Shown here piece after piece: positions 16,843-26,466 of a stretch of DNA of 48,974 bases (the first letter of the stretch is position 1; each line of letters opens with the position of its first letter). Source of the stretch: Lachnospiraceae bacterium (GTDB lineage: Bacteria; Bacillota; Clostridia; Lachnospirales; Lachnospiraceae). The DNA lies in the NCBI GenBank assembly GCA_016288825.1, contig JAEELH010000091.1, forward strand, positions 1 to 48,974, written 5' to 3'. A program made the translations under genes and the position numbers. The notes beneath the pieces were generated by a model. The model did no database searches and was not told where the DNA came from. It saw only the letters and a program-made list of their open reading frames with translations.

Positions 16843-19800
16843 ATGGAACTGTCTATGGAGTGGCAGACGATACTGCTTATCGCCGGCACGCTGCTTAGCT
16901 ATACTCTAGTGACACTTGTCATCCCTTCTGTTGTTTTCGGGCCCAGGCTTATGAAGCTTCCTTTTGCTCTCAGGATGATGGGCTACTACTGCATAGGCAA
17001 TACCATAATCCTTTACGTGGTTTTTACACTGGAGTTTTTGCATATTTCCTATGCACCTACGCTTGTTCTGCTTACCCTGATAATCTATGCATATTTTTTC
17101 CTCCATATCAGGGGAAAAAGTTTTCATCAGTTTTTTCAGGAGTTGTATGCCACTGTCAATCAGTTATCTACAAAGACAATCACCATCAGGACCATCAGAT
17201 CCAGGAGAAAGCCTAAGAGAGATGCCTTCAAGGCCGGAGCCAAAAGGATCTTTTTTGAAGTATTTCTGTGTCATATCATAGAATGGCTGCTGCTGGCAGC
17301 TTTGATAGGGTATGGGCTGTGGCTGTTTGGGTCGGAGAATATTCAGGAATTCGGTTATCATGCCAATGATGGTACGGTTCATACCAAGTGGATCAACAAT
17401 CTGGTGCTTAATGATATTTTTTCAGAAGGCATTTATCCCTTCGGTTTTCATGTTGTGATCTATTATCTTCATGAACTTTTCGGGATCAGGGTTATGGATC
17501 TTATCAGGATCTTTGGCCTGGTTACACTGGTTTATCTGCTTTTAAATATGGTCGCTTTTATGAAGACTATATTCAGACACAGATTTTTGCCTGAGTTGGG
17601 ATGCTTTATTTTTATCGGTTTCAATGCATTTCATGAATATGCTACCTGGCGATACATTGCGGCCTTGCCCCAGGAAAACGCCATGGTATTCATGTTCCCG
17701 TCTCTTGCGTTTGCCATAGCATACTTTCACTATAAGTTTGAGAGAGGAAAGCTGGAGTCGCTGCCGCCGGTTGAGGTTCAGACTTTGATCCAGAGCGAAC
17801 CCACAGAGGAAGAAAAACCTGCAAAGACTAAGCTTACCCGGGCAGAAAAGAAGGCGTTGATAGCCGAGAAAAAAGCTCAAAAGGCTAAAGATGCGCTGTT
17901 GGCAAAGCAGGCCAGAGCAGATGAAAAGAAGGATACGCGTTTTGCCGGAGCTAAAAGCAAACGGGAGCGCCGTGAGTTTGAACGTCTCGCAAAAGAGATA
18001 GCAAAGGAAAAGAAGAGAGAACTAAAGAAAACCGAAAAGAAAAAGGTTGTAAAGAAAAAGCCTGAAAAGAAAAGGTTGGCCGTGGATCCCGGCTACGAGC
18101 CTGAGGCAGAAGTTCTTACCGTTGATAAGGTAATTGCGGGTACATCCGTACCCGAAAGCGTTCAGGATGAAACAGACAGACTTACAGTTGATCTTCCTAC
18201 TTTGTCCGATATCGTACCCGAAGCAGAGTCAGACCCGGCTCAGGAGAAACATGCCGCTGATGCTGCGGAGGCCTTATCCGAGTCTGCATCAGACACTGAG
18301 ACCGGAGTTATCACCATCGAAAACCTTGGTGCCGAGTCAACTCAGAATGAGGATACTCAGGAACCGCCCAAGAAGCGTCCGGTAGAGCCTGAGGTAGTCA
18401 AGGTCAGATGGTACCAAAAGATCTGTAGAGGTTACCTTCATCTCAACAGAAGGGTGGAGGTATCACTGGGCAGAGAAGACACCTTGTGCATGTTCCTTTT
18501 TGCACTTGCCTTTGCCATGACAATAGCGGTACATTTTTATGCTACCATCGTGGCTGTATTTTTGTATTTTGCTATTGCTTTCGGATACGGTGCCAGATTC
18601 TTCAGACCCAAGTATTTTATACCGATACTAAAATCTATCTTCTTGGGAATCATTATAGCGTTTTTGCCCTTCCTGGTAGCTTTTGCTTTGGGGAAGCAGC
18701 TTCAGGGATCGCTGATGTGGGCGGTTTCAGTTATGCAACCTGCACCGGCGCAAACTACGGTGGTGGAAGAAACCGAGGAGTATGAAGATACCGAGGAGGG
18801 AGAGTATACAGATAGCGGAGATGACTCCGGGATCGCAGAAGATAGCGATACAGATCCATCCGGGGATACAAAACAGAGCGACAGTTCCCAGGAAAAGAGT
18901 GAAAAGAAACCGCTCTTTGTATTTAAGAGGCCTGCCATTTTTGATCGTATAGCTATACGTTTTCAATACATTCTTACAGGCGCCAATAATATGCTGGGAT
19001 ACTACGTTGAGTGGTGGCAGCTGGAAAACAGTTTCCCCATGGCTCAGTTTTTCTATGGTATGGTGCTTATTCTGCTGGCAGCGGGGATCATATTGTTCCT
19101 GCCTCTCAGAGAATATGCCATGACCCTTATTTCCATGGCGCTGGGAGAGGTCTTTATCCTTCTTATGCTGATGGGATCCGGAGCAGGACTTCCGTCCATC
19201 ATGGAAAACTATCGAGTGCTGGTATTCTTTGTTCCGCTTATAGGCATAGGATGTGCGTTAGCAGTAGATGCGGTAATAACCATTGTTTTGGATTGGCTCC
19301 ATTGGAAATATGTAAAGTGGATCCCGCATTTTGCGGCACTAGCGGCTTGCGTTCTTTGTGTATTCTACATGTACAAGCAGGACTACATCAGGGATGCCTC
19401 GTTCTTTATGGAAAGGTACAATGCCCTGAGTCTCAACGGTGCCATAACATGCACCAGCCGCATCATGTCGGAGAATAAAAACTGGACATACACCATAGTT
19501 TCTACTGTTGATGAGGTGGAGATGACCAATCTCTACGGATATCATTACGAGGATATTGTCCTTTTACACAAGCTTGAGAAGGTCAATACTGAGGGATCTG
19601 CAACTCAGGACAATTTCAATATCTTTCAGGATGATCCTGAGGATGAAAACGATCCCAATACCTATATTCCTACAAGGTATGTTTATATCTACATTGAAAA
19701 GCAACCGGTAGGATCCAGCTCGGATTATTTTGATGACGACTGGAGGACTTCTTCGGACGGAGCGAAGTATAAAGTTCCGGCCGGCGGCTCTGTGTATAAT

Positions 19801-20010
19801 TACTTTGATGCTAATCGATGGATAGTCATGTGTCATATGTACATGTGGATGAGAAAACTGATCCAGATCTATCCGGAGGCAATTACTATTTATTACGAGG
19901 ATAACGATTTTATCTGTTACAGACTGACCCAGGGTACGATCCCGTACAATCTGGGAATAGATTATGGTTACAATGATGCAGATGAGGAGCTTGTTTTAGG
20001 TGATCAGTAA
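16843..20010 (+). CDS. Large polytopic membrane protein, GT-C-like, in the Pel locus
   Basis: A 1055-residue protein with AAAGGAGG before the start. N-terminal membrane helices span roughly 8-300, with an extracytoplasmic loop containing YHANDGTVHTKWINN near 172-186. A long Lys/Glu-rich cytoplasmic stretch (about 305-520) looks like coiled coil then disordered acidic linker. More helices lie at about 545-620, an acidic Ser/Asp/Glu loop at about 643-690, and further helices at 715-845. A soluble C-terminal domain of about 200 residues ends the protein. The topology resembles GT-C glycosyltransferases or polymerases that use lipid-linked sugars, but I see no family signature I can name. It has no counterpart in the seven-gene Pseudomonas pel operon. 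It overlaps the next gene by 11 bases, so it belongs to the operon. Confidence 0.6.
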   Translation: MELSMEWQTILLIAGTLLSYTLVTLVIPSVVFGPRLMKLPFALRMMGYYCIGNTIILYVVFTLEFLHISYAPTLVLLTLIIYAYFFLHIRGKSFHQFFQELYATVNQLSTKTITIRTIRSRRKPKRDAFKAGAKRIFFEVFLCHIIEWLLLAALIGYGLWLFGSENIQEFGYHANDGTVHTKWINNLVLNDIFSEGIYPFGFHVVIYYLHELFGIRVMDLIRIFGLVTLVYLLLNMVAFMKTIFRHRFLPELGCFIFIGFNAFHEYATWRYIAALPQENAMVFMFPSLAFAIAYFHYKFERGKLESLPPVEVQTLIQSEPTEEEKPAKTKLTRAEKKALIAEKKAQKAKDALLAKQARADEKKDTRFAGAKSKRERREFERLAKEIAKEKKRELKKTEKKKVVKKKPEKKRLAVDPGYEPEAEVLTVDKVIAGTSVPESVQDETDRLTVDLPTLSDIVPEAESDPAQEKHAADAAEALSESASDTETGVITIENLGAESTQNEDTQEPPKKRPVEPEVVKVRWYQKICRGYLHLNRRVEVSLGREDTLCMFLFALAFAMTIAVHFYATIVAVFLYFAIAFGYGARFFRPKYFIPILKSIFLGIIIAFLPFLVAFALGKQLQGSLMWAVSVMQPAPAQTTVVEETEEYEDTEEGEYTDSGDDSGIAEDSDTDPSGDTKQSDSSQEKSEKKPLFVFKRPAIFDRIAIRFQYILTGANNMLGYYVEWWQLENSFPMAQFFYGMVLILLAAGIILFLPLREYAMTLISMALGEVFILLMLMGSGAGLPSIMENYRVLVFFVPLIGIGCALAVDAVITIVLDWLHWKYVKWIPHFAALAACVLCVFYMYKQDYIRDASFFMERYNALSLNGAITCTSRIMSENKNWTYTIVSTVDEVEMTNLYGYHYEDIVLLHKLEKVNTEGSATQDNFNIFQDDPEDENDPNTYIPTRYVYIYIEKQPVGSSSDYFDDDWRTSSDGAKYKVPAGGSVYNYFDANRWIVMCHMYMWMRKLIQIYPEAITIYYEDNDFICYRLTQGTIPYNLGIDYGYNDADEELVLGDQ

Positions 20011-21787
20011 AAGAAATTTTTTTACAATTACAATGGTCATGCTGGTATGCGCCTTTTTGTTTCAGCTTACCGGAGGAGCAAAACTTGTTTTGTCCAAATT
20101 CGAGATCAATGAGTATTTTACGGGATCGGAGCCGGAAGAGGTTACAAGTAAGTTTGTTGTAAGAAACAATAACAGGACGAATTTTATCAGTTTTTACGGT
20201 AATGATCCCAAACTTGCAAATATGCTTGGGGAGTATTGTTATTACCAGAAAAAGAATCTGGTCAGATCCCATTCTGTGGCAGAGATCCTTACAGACAACG
20301 GACGACGCAATGCCGATATGGTCTGCATCCAGGGAAGTGCCATAACTGAAAAGGATCTGGATGGTATCGATTCTCTGATCAAGTTCGGACACAGGATAGC
20401 CTTTTTGGATCTTCCGGATGTGGAGGTAATAAAAAGCAGCCAAAGGCTTAGGGATATCCTTGGTATCGTACAGGTTTATGAGGATGAGACTCACCTTAAC
20501 GGGATCCATCTTAACAAAAGTTTTCTTATAGGCGGGGAGCAGTTTTATGAGGCTCTTACTCCCGAGGCGGAAAAACAGCAGGATCTTGAACTTGATGTTC
20601 CCTGGTATGTGGTAGGTTCAGGTTGCACAATGTATATGAACGGTATCCTTCCGGAGGAGATCAAGCAGCGTATCCAGCCCGGATTTTATCCAGCAATTAT
20701 TTGGAGCAGACACCTGGGTGAAGCAACCATATTTGCTGTTGAGGGAGACTACATGAGGGATCTTTCGGGTATCGGTATCCTTTCATCCCTTGAGGCCTGT
20801 GCCAATGATTTTACGGTTTATCCCGTGGTAAATGCTGAGTGTCTTGTATTTGAGAACTATCCCACATTTGCAAATGAAAATACAGAAAAACTGCAGGAAC
20901 TCTATTCCCGTAATGCTCAAAATGTGGAAAGGGATCTGATCTGGCCCGGACTTGCGGCCGTGGTCAACGATACGGATTTTGTTCCCAGTTATACTACATC
21001 CGCTTATATTACTGATAAGAATGCAGAGAGGATGGATAAGGATGCGGTTGATGCCTTTTTCCAGCTGATAAGAGAGCAGCACGGAGAGGTGGGATATGCG
21101 GTTGGAAGAAATCAGGATATCCAGGCCAACCTTGACTTTTTTACCACGTATCTGCCTACGTACAGATTTCAGTATGCCTGTGCCCAGAATGAAACAGAGG
21201 CCGCTACAGGTAGCCTTCTTGGGGAGGCTGGGGACAACAGGTTTGCCACAATCCTTATCAACAAGGACGCCAGCACTCATCTGGTAGATGCGGAGGATGA
21301 CGGGTTTATCGGCCTGTCCGCGGTCAACGACGCCAGTGTTCATACTTTTTCCGATGATATCAGGGAGAGGTCCATTCTTACAGCTCTTGGATATCTGATG
21401 ATCGCTGAGGATATGTCCAATGTGATCTATCCCCGGGATGAGGATGATGAGTGGCAGAACAAGTTTGAGAGCCTTGCAAGCAATATTGAGACTTACTATA
21501 AGCCCCTTAAGGGTTTTGACCATGTAACATTGTCCGAAGCGGGAAACAGAGCCAGGAGTTATCTTAACAGCCGTGTGTCCGGAACCAGACATGGTTTTAA
21601 ACTCATCCTTCTTACGAATGCATCTAAGCGCCAGCCAAGATTTTGCATTCTTCGGACTCCGGGTAAGGAGATCACCGACATAGAAGGAGCAACTTATGAT
21701 GAAATAGAAGAGGATATCTATCTTCTTACAGTTACAGAAGAGCATGTTAATATCACCTGGGAATACAGAAAAGCGAAAAAGGATTAG
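20000..21787 (+). CDS. DUF2194 / PelA-like extracytoplasmic protein
   Basis: A 595-residue protein (GTG start) with one N-terminal membrane anchor (about 8-28) and a long outer part. Its place directly before pelF fits the PelA position of Gram-positive pel loci, where PelA is a membrane-anchored deacetylase. Weak deacetylase-like features are VVNDTDFVPSY near 320-330, a possible metal-binding Asp pair, and ASVHTFSDDIRERS near 448-461. The latter resembles the NodB His motif HTxxH but has Asp in place of the second His. A glycoside-hydrolase domain such as that of Pseudomonas PelA is not obvious. I call it PelA-like and DUF2194 from overall look and context; enzymatic activity is uncertain. 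Confidence 0.6.
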   Translation: MISKRNFFTITMVMLVCAFLFQLTGGAKLVLSKFEINEYFTGSEPEEVTSKFVVRNNNRTNFISFYGNDPKLANMLGEYCYYQKKNLVRSHSVAEILTDNGRRNADMVCIQGSAITEKDLDGIDSLIKFGHRIAFLDLPDVEVIKSSQRLRDILGIVQVYEDETHLNGIHLNKSFLIGGEQFYEALTPEAEKQQDLELDVPWYVVGSGCTMYMNGILPEEIKQRIQPGFYPAIIWSRHLGEATIFAVEGDYMRDLSGIGILSSLEACANDFTVYPVVNAECLVFENYPTFANENTEKLQELYSRNAQNVERDLIWPGLAAVVNDTDFVPSYTTSAYITDKNAERMDKDAVDAFFQLIREQHGEVGYAVGRNQDIQANLDFFTTYLPTYRFQYACAQNETEAATGSLLGEAGDNRFATILINKDASTHLVDAEDDGFIGLSAVNDASVHTFSDDIRERSILTALGYLMIAEDMSNVIYPRDEDDEWQNKFESLASNIETYYKPLKGFDHVTLSEAGNRARSYLNSRVSGTRHGFKLILLTNASKRQPRFCILRTPGKEITDIEGATYDEIEEDIYLLTVTEEHVNITWEYRKAKKD

Positions 21788-21790
21788 GAT

Positions 21791-23257
21791 ATGAGGATCG
21801 CACTTGTGGCGGAGGGATGTTATCCCTACGTGGTGGGCGGCGTTTCCAGCTGGATACACAGTATTATCAGATCATTTCCGGAGCATGAGTTCATTGTTAT
21901 AGCAATTATTGCAGACAGAGCCATGAGAGGACAGTTCGTTTATGAATTGCCTGAGAATCTCAAGGAAGTTCACGAAGTGTATCTGGCTGATGTAGACTGG
22001 TCGGATCAGTCATCCACCCGAAAAAGCCATCTCGGAAGAAAAGAATATCACGCATTAGAGAGTGTTATCGCCAACCGTGAAGTAGACTGGGATACCCTTT
22101 TTAACATGTTCAGAAGTAAAAAGATATCCATCGATGACGTTCTTATGGGAGAGGATTTCCTTTACGCGGTAAAAAGCTGTTATAAAAAGCGATTTACTGA
22201 TGCTGTCTTTTCGGATTTCCTTTGGACCATGAGATCCATGTATCTGCCGTTGTTTTACGTTATGAAATTTAATCCTCCCAAGGCAGATCTTTATCACTGT
22301 GTTGCAACGGGATATGCCGGAGTTATTGGTTCCATGGCACGTAGGAGACATAGATGCGGACTGCTTATCTCGGAGCACGGTATCTATACCAGAGAGCGTG
22401 AGGAGGAACTTATCAAGGCCAAATGGGTCAAGGGCGTATATAAAAATATCTGGATAGACCAGTTTAAAAAGATGTCCACTCTGGCTTACGGAGAGGCTGA
22501 TCTTATTACCAGTCTTTACGGACACGCAAGAGAGCTTCAGATCGAGCTTGGGGCAGCGCCCAATAAGCTTGTTATCACTCCCAACGGCATCAATATGGAG
22601 CGTTTTGAAAACCTTCCGGGACGCCTTGCTGAGGATGAGGGATTTGTCAATATCGGTGCGGTTCTTCGTGTTACCCCCATCAAGGATGTTAAGACTATGA
22701 TAAGAGCTTTCGGATATGCCAAGGAAAGACGTCCGGCCCTTAAGCTTTGGATCATGGGTCCTACAGAGGAGGACGAGGACTACGCCAAGGAGTGTTTTGA
22801 TCTGGTAGAGACCATGCATATCCCGGATGTGGTCTTCACCGGCAGGATCAATGTGACTGATTATCTGGGGAGGATGGATTTTACCATCCTGACATCTATC
22901 AGTGAGGGTCAGCCCCTTACCATACTGGAGGGATTTGCGGCCCATCTTCCGTCTATAGCAACAGATGTGGGCAATTGCTACGGACTTATCTACGGAGAAG
23001 ACGGAGATGAGCTTGGTGACGCAGGAATAGTTACTCATATCATGAACGTTCAGGAGATAGCTGACGCCATGATACGACTGGGATCCTCATCCCAGCTTCG
23101 CAAGAAGATGGGTGAGATCGGATATGAGAGGGCAAAGTCAAAGTACAGGATCCAGGATATGGAAAAGACCTACAGAGGGATCTATGATGATTTTGCAATG
23201 TCCGCTTTCGGACAAACTTCGGAAAAGAGTGAAGAGGTTAATGATCAGGGGAACTAA
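21791..23257 (+). CDS. pelF: PelF glycosyltransferase (GT4)
   Basis: A soluble, cytoplasmic retaining glycosyltransferase of 488 residues (Pseudomonas PelF is about 507). It is thought to polymerise the Pel chain from UDP-amino sugars. The start MRIALVAEGCYPYVVGGVSSW is the typical PelF N-terminus. ITPNGINMERF and GAVLRVTPIKDVKTMI mark the C-terminal Rossmann domain, and the EX7E motif is E372 to E380 in SEGQPLTILEGF. It begins four bases after the upstream stop and is followed three bases later by pelG. This is the clearest Pel marker of the locus. Confidence 0.92.
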   Translation: MRIALVAEGCYPYVVGGVSSWIHSIIRSFPEHEFIVIAIIADRAMRGQFVYELPENLKEVHEVYLADVDWSDQSSTRKSHLGRKEYHALESVIANREVDWDTLFNMFRSKKISIDDVLMGEDFLYAVKSCYKKRFTDAVFSDFLWTMRSMYLPLFYVMKFNPPKADLYHCVATGYAGVIGSMARRRHRCGLLISEHGIYTREREEELIKAKWVKGVYKNIWIDQFKKMSTLAYGEADLITSLYGHARELQIELGAAPNKLVITPNGINMERFENLPGRLAEDEGFVNIGAVLRVTPIKDVKTMIRAFGYAKERRPALKLWIMGPTEEDEDYAKECFDLVETMHIPDVVFTGRINVTDYLGRMDFTILTSISEGQPLTILEGFAAHLPSIATDVGNCYGLIYGEDGDELGDAGIVTHIMNVQEIADAMIRLGSSSQLRKKMGEIGYERAKSKYRIQDMEKTYRGIYDDFAMSAFGQTSEKSEEVNDQGN

Positions 23258-23260
23258 GTA

Positions 23261-24916
23261 ATGGCAGGACTTGGAGTCAGACTTAACAGAATATATGAAA
23301 AGCATTCGCTGATCACGACTCTCGGAGGCATCAGTTATTCAATCGTTGTAACCATTGCACCTATGGTGCTGGTTATTGGCACGGTGTTTGCACTTCAGCA
23401 GCTTCTCGGGTTTAATAAGTTAGGATATGCAGAGAGGGAGCTTTTTTCCTGTACCATGCTGTATATGTTTATCTTTTCACTGCTGATCACATCGCCCCTT
23501 AATGCTGTTATTTCCAGATATATAGCGGATGTTATCTATGAGGAAAAGTATGATGAGATCATGCCTTGTTTTTACTTCGCCCTGGGAGTGACTATAGTAG
23601 CTGCCATGATACCCGCAGTACCCTTTTTTATCCATGAGTTTGTGGTGGGAAAGGTTGATATCCTCTACATTATGATATCATTTGTGGGGTACCTGGCACT
23701 TATATATGTGTTCTACGTAATGCAGTATCTGTCGGCCACCAAGGATTACGCCAAGATGTCGGCATTTTACTTCTTTGGAATGATGCTTTGTTTTATAACG
23801 GCGGTTGTTCTCAACAAGCTTTTTGGAGTGTCCTGTACAGTAGCTATGCTGGTAGGTTTGGATGTGGGCTTTTTGCTCATAGCCGGATTTGAGATGGCGC
23901 AGGTAAGACATTATTTCACTACCAACAGTCATAACTACACAGGGCTTTTACCCTACTTCGGAAAGTACTGGTGGCTTATAGTCAGCAACAGCTTTTATAT
24001 GCTGGGACTTTATATACATAACTTTGTTTTCTGGACAACGGATATGAGGATAGTTGTAAGGGACAGCTTTGTTTGTGCAGAGCCTTATGATATGGCAACC
24101 TTTTTGGCCCTGGCGACCAATATTTCCGCAACGGTCATCTTTATTACCAGTGTAGAGCGTAAGTTCCACGAAAAGTACAGGGGTTATTCCGAGGCAGTTA
24201 TCGGTGGTCGTCTTTCGGACATAGAGATCGCCAAAAAGAGAATGTTTGATCAGCTTTCCATGCAGCTTTTGGAACTTACAAGACTGCAGTTTATCATTTC
24301 GGTGGTGATCTTCCTTGTTATGGTCGTGGTACTTCCCCAGGTGGGACTTTCCGGACTGGTCATGCAGATATATCCTCTCCTTGGTGCAGGATATTATGTT
24401 ATGTTCCTTATGTACGGCGCCATGATCTTTTTGTACTACTTCAACGATCTTTTCGGTGCCATGCTTACAGGTATCGTGTTCTTTTCCGTAAGCTTTGCGG
24501 GAGCCTGGATATCAAAGGACTTTCATCCCATTTGGTACGGAGCCGGACTTCTTGCAGGAGCTCTTGCCGCCTGGACGGTGGCTTATTTCAGACTCAGATG
24601 GGTCGAGCGCAATATGGACAGGCACATCTTTTGTGTGGGACATATCATTGCTCACGGTAAGGGAACACGGCCTCCGGACCTTGTGTGGTCCAGAGAGATG
24701 GGACCTCCGCCTCTTGTGAAAAAAGATGACAAAAAAGAGGAAAAGGTAGATAAAAATAAAGAGGATGCCGTCAAGCATATTTGGGATAAAAACCTTGTTG
24801 TGATCGGTGTTAACGGCAATACCTCCAGAAAAGAGCTTTTGGAGGATAAGGAGGAAGCAGATGATACCCTTCAGACTGATACTGATAGTGGTGGGAATAG
24901 TGATAATAGTGGTTGA
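23261..24916 (+). CDS. pelG: PelG membrane transporter
   Basis: A 551-residue polytopic protein with about 12 hydrophobic helices between residues 20 and 460, of the MOP flippase-like PelG family. It carries the polysaccharide across the membrane together with PelD, PelE and PelF. The N-terminal pattern (SLITTLGGISYSIVVTIAPM) is typical of PelG. Pseudomonas PelG has about 456 residues; here a charged tail (about 470-551, with a Lys/Asp/Glu-rich run near 485-505) is added and the last 56 bases overlap the next gene. The tail is probably cytoplasmic. The downstream overlap, with a ribosome binding site inside pelG, suggests coupling to the glycosyltransferase genes that follow. Confidence 0.9.
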   Translation: MAGLGVRLNRIYEKHSLITTLGGISYSIVVTIAPMVLVIGTVFALQQLLGFNKLGYAERELFSCTMLYMFIFSLLITSPLNAVISRYIADVIYEEKYDEIMPCFYFALGVTIVAAMIPAVPFFIHEFVVGKVDILYIMISFVGYLALIYVFYVMQYLSATKDYAKMSAFYFFGMMLCFITAVVLNKLFGVSCTVAMLVGLDVGFLLIAGFEMAQVRHYFTTNSHNYTGLLPYFGKYWWLIVSNSFYMLGLYIHNFVFWTTDMRIVVRDSFVCAEPYDMATFLALATNISATVIFITSVERKFHEKYRGYSEAVIGGRLSDIEIAKKRMFDQLSMQLLELTRLQFIISVVIFLVMVVVLPQVGLSGLVMQIYPLLGAGYYVMFLMYGAMIFLYYFNDLFGAMLTGIVFFSVSFAGAWISKDFHPIWYGAGLLAGALAAWTVAYFRLRWVERNMDRHIFCVGHIIAHGKGTRPPDLVWSREMGPPPLVKKDDKKEEKVDKNKEDAVKHIWDKNLVVIGVNGNTSRKELLEDKEEADDTLQTDTDSGGNSDNSG

Positions 24917-25271
24917 TTTTATTATGTATGCCATTAAAAAGATGGGTGAGTCCTATGGGCTTCTCTGGATGTTTATCGGGGCCTTTACCCTGGTGGTAGG
25001 TATCATAAAAAGAGACTGGAGTGCCTTTTCCATCATTGATAATAAACTGCTGATCCCGGCCATTATCATTATCCTTATCATTCTTCTTCTGTTGTTTTTG
25101 ATGTCAAGTACGATTTCGGTACTCACAAGACAGAACCAGGAACTGGCAATGCATGTTTCTCTTTTGAATCAGGAAAATGAGGTTCTTATCAAGAAACTTA
25201 TGGGAGAGCAGAATATAAGGGATATGTCAGTCCTTACGGATACTACCGGGGAGAATTCCAATGAAGCGTAG
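24861..25271 (+). CDS. DUF2304-like small membrane protein
   Basis: A 136-residue protein with three hydrophobic helices (about 3-22, 32-47 and 59-83) and a C-terminal amphipathic stretch with Leu/Asn/Gln spacing, likely coiled coil. This is the DUF2304 layout, often found beside GT2 glycosyltransferases of polyprenyl-phosphate sugar pathways. I place the start at ATG 24861 because AAGGAGG stands at 24848-24854 with ideal spacing. An in-frame ATG further up (24807) has no such site and would add a polar tail. It overlaps pelG by 56 bases and the next glycosyltransferase by 11. Confidence 0.78.
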   Translation: MIPFRLILIVVGIVIIVVDFIMYAIKKMGESYGLLWMFIGAFTLVVGIIKRDWSAFSIIDNKLLIPAIIIILIILLLLFLMSSTISVLTRQNQELAMHVSLLNQENEVLIKKLMGEQNIRDMSVLTDTTGENSNEA

Positions 25272-26451
25272 CATCCTATTTGTGATCAATACCTTGGGCA
25301 TTGGAGGTGCAGAGCGGGCGCTTATAAGTCTGATATCGGCCTTGCCCGAGGATGAGTTTGATATTGATCTTCTGGTAATAACCGGACAGGGTGAACTAGT
25401 GAGGGAAATACCTGATCATGTTAGTCTGATCTCGGACTGCAAACCTGTGAGTGTTCTTTCAAAAGAAGGTCGCGGCCTGTTAAAAAGACGGTGTATCAGG
25501 GCATTTTTCAAAAATGGACAGGGTATCGGGCTTTTACCATATATGATGACCAATGGTTTTGACATGCTCCGTAAGGGCAGGTTTTTGCCGGACAAAATTC
25601 TTTGGAGGCTTTTGGCCGATTCCTGCGTCAGACCTGATAAAAGCTATGATCTGGCAGTAGCATATATCGAGGGCGGTGCCACCTATTATGTGGCTGATCA
25701 TGTGAAAGCAAACCGCAAGGTCGCATTCGTTCACATCCCATATTCTGCTGCAGGATATACCAGGGGACTGGATAGGAACTGCTACAGGGCTTTTGACAGG
25801 GTTTATGCGATTTCGGAACCCATGGCAGCTGATCTTGCAGAGTTTTATCCGGAGATAAGAAGCAAGATCGGTGTATTTGAAAATCTATTAGACACCGGCA
25901 GGATAAAAAAGATGTCTCTTGAGTCGGGCTTTACTGACGGATACAGCGGACACAGGATCGTTTCTCTTCTTAGACTCACAAGTCAAAAGGCGGTGGATGT
26001 TTCCGTTGAGACCATGGCTCTGCTTAAGTCTCGCGGGATCCAAGCCAGATGGTATGTTTTTGGAGACGGAGATGAAAGAGACCGATTAGAGGAACTTATC
26101 AGGGAGAGAGGATTAGAGTCCGATTTCATACTTTGCGGAACAGTGCCAAATCCCTATCCATTTATCAGAGAGGCTGATCTTTATGTTCATGCCTCCAGAT
26201 TTGAGGGCAGGAGCATAGCTGTAAGAGAGGCTATGTCCCTTGGAACAGCTGTTATAGTTTCCGATGTTCCGGGTAACAGAGAACATATAAAAGACGGCGT
26301 TAACGGACTATTATGCCGGATGGATCCTGAGGACATTGCAGATAAGATCATAAGTCTTATTTCAGACCGTGATCTTTGCAAAAAACTGGGCGATAATGCG
26401 GCGCTTGAGGATGAGGATCAAATAGATCCGGTAAAATTGTTGTTTGAATAA
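25261..26451 (+). CDS. GT4-family glycosyltransferase
   Basis: A 396-residue GT-B-fold glycosyltransferase. The N-terminus LFVINTLGIGGAERALISL is the classical GT4 start, with GGAER for donor or acceptor contacts. The C-terminal half has FGDGDERDRLEELI, then the EX7E pair E315 to E323 in FEGRSIAVREAMSLG, and SDVPGNREHI. GGGGAG-type spacing (GGGGAG at 25249-25254) gives a ribosome binding site. It overlaps the DUF2304 gene by 11 bases and so belongs to the Pel-linked operon. The sugar transferred is unknown. It could decorate the Pel chain or make a separate glycan. Confidence 0.87.
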   Translation: MKRSILFVINTLGIGGAERALISLISALPEDEFDIDLLVITGQGELVREIPDHVSLISDCKPVSVLSKEGRGLLKRRCIRAFFKNGQGIGLLPYMMTNGFDMLRKGRFLPDKILWRLLADSCVRPDKSYDLAVAYIEGGATYYVADHVKANRKVAFVHIPYSAAGYTRGLDRNCYRAFDRVYAISEPMAADLAEFYPEIRSKIGVFENLLDTGRIKKMSLESGFTDGYSGHRIVSLLRLTSQKAVDVSVETMALLKSRGIQARWYVFGDGDERDRLEELIRERGLESDFILCGTVPNPYPFIREADLYVHASRFEGRSIAVREAMSLGTAVIVSDVPGNREHIKDGVNGLLCRMDPEDIADKIISLISDRDLCKKLGDNAALEDEDQIDPVKLLFE

Positions 26452-26466
26452 TTCTTTGGAGAAACT

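Noticed and set aside
20783-21859. Minus-strand open frame of more than 350 codons opposite the PelA-like gene and the start of pelF
   Set aside because: It lies across two well supported + strand genes and has no ribosome binding site or motif; codon-bias shadow.
22055-23038. Minus-strand open frame opposite pelF
   Set aside because: Shadow of pelF, whose GT4 motifs are clear.
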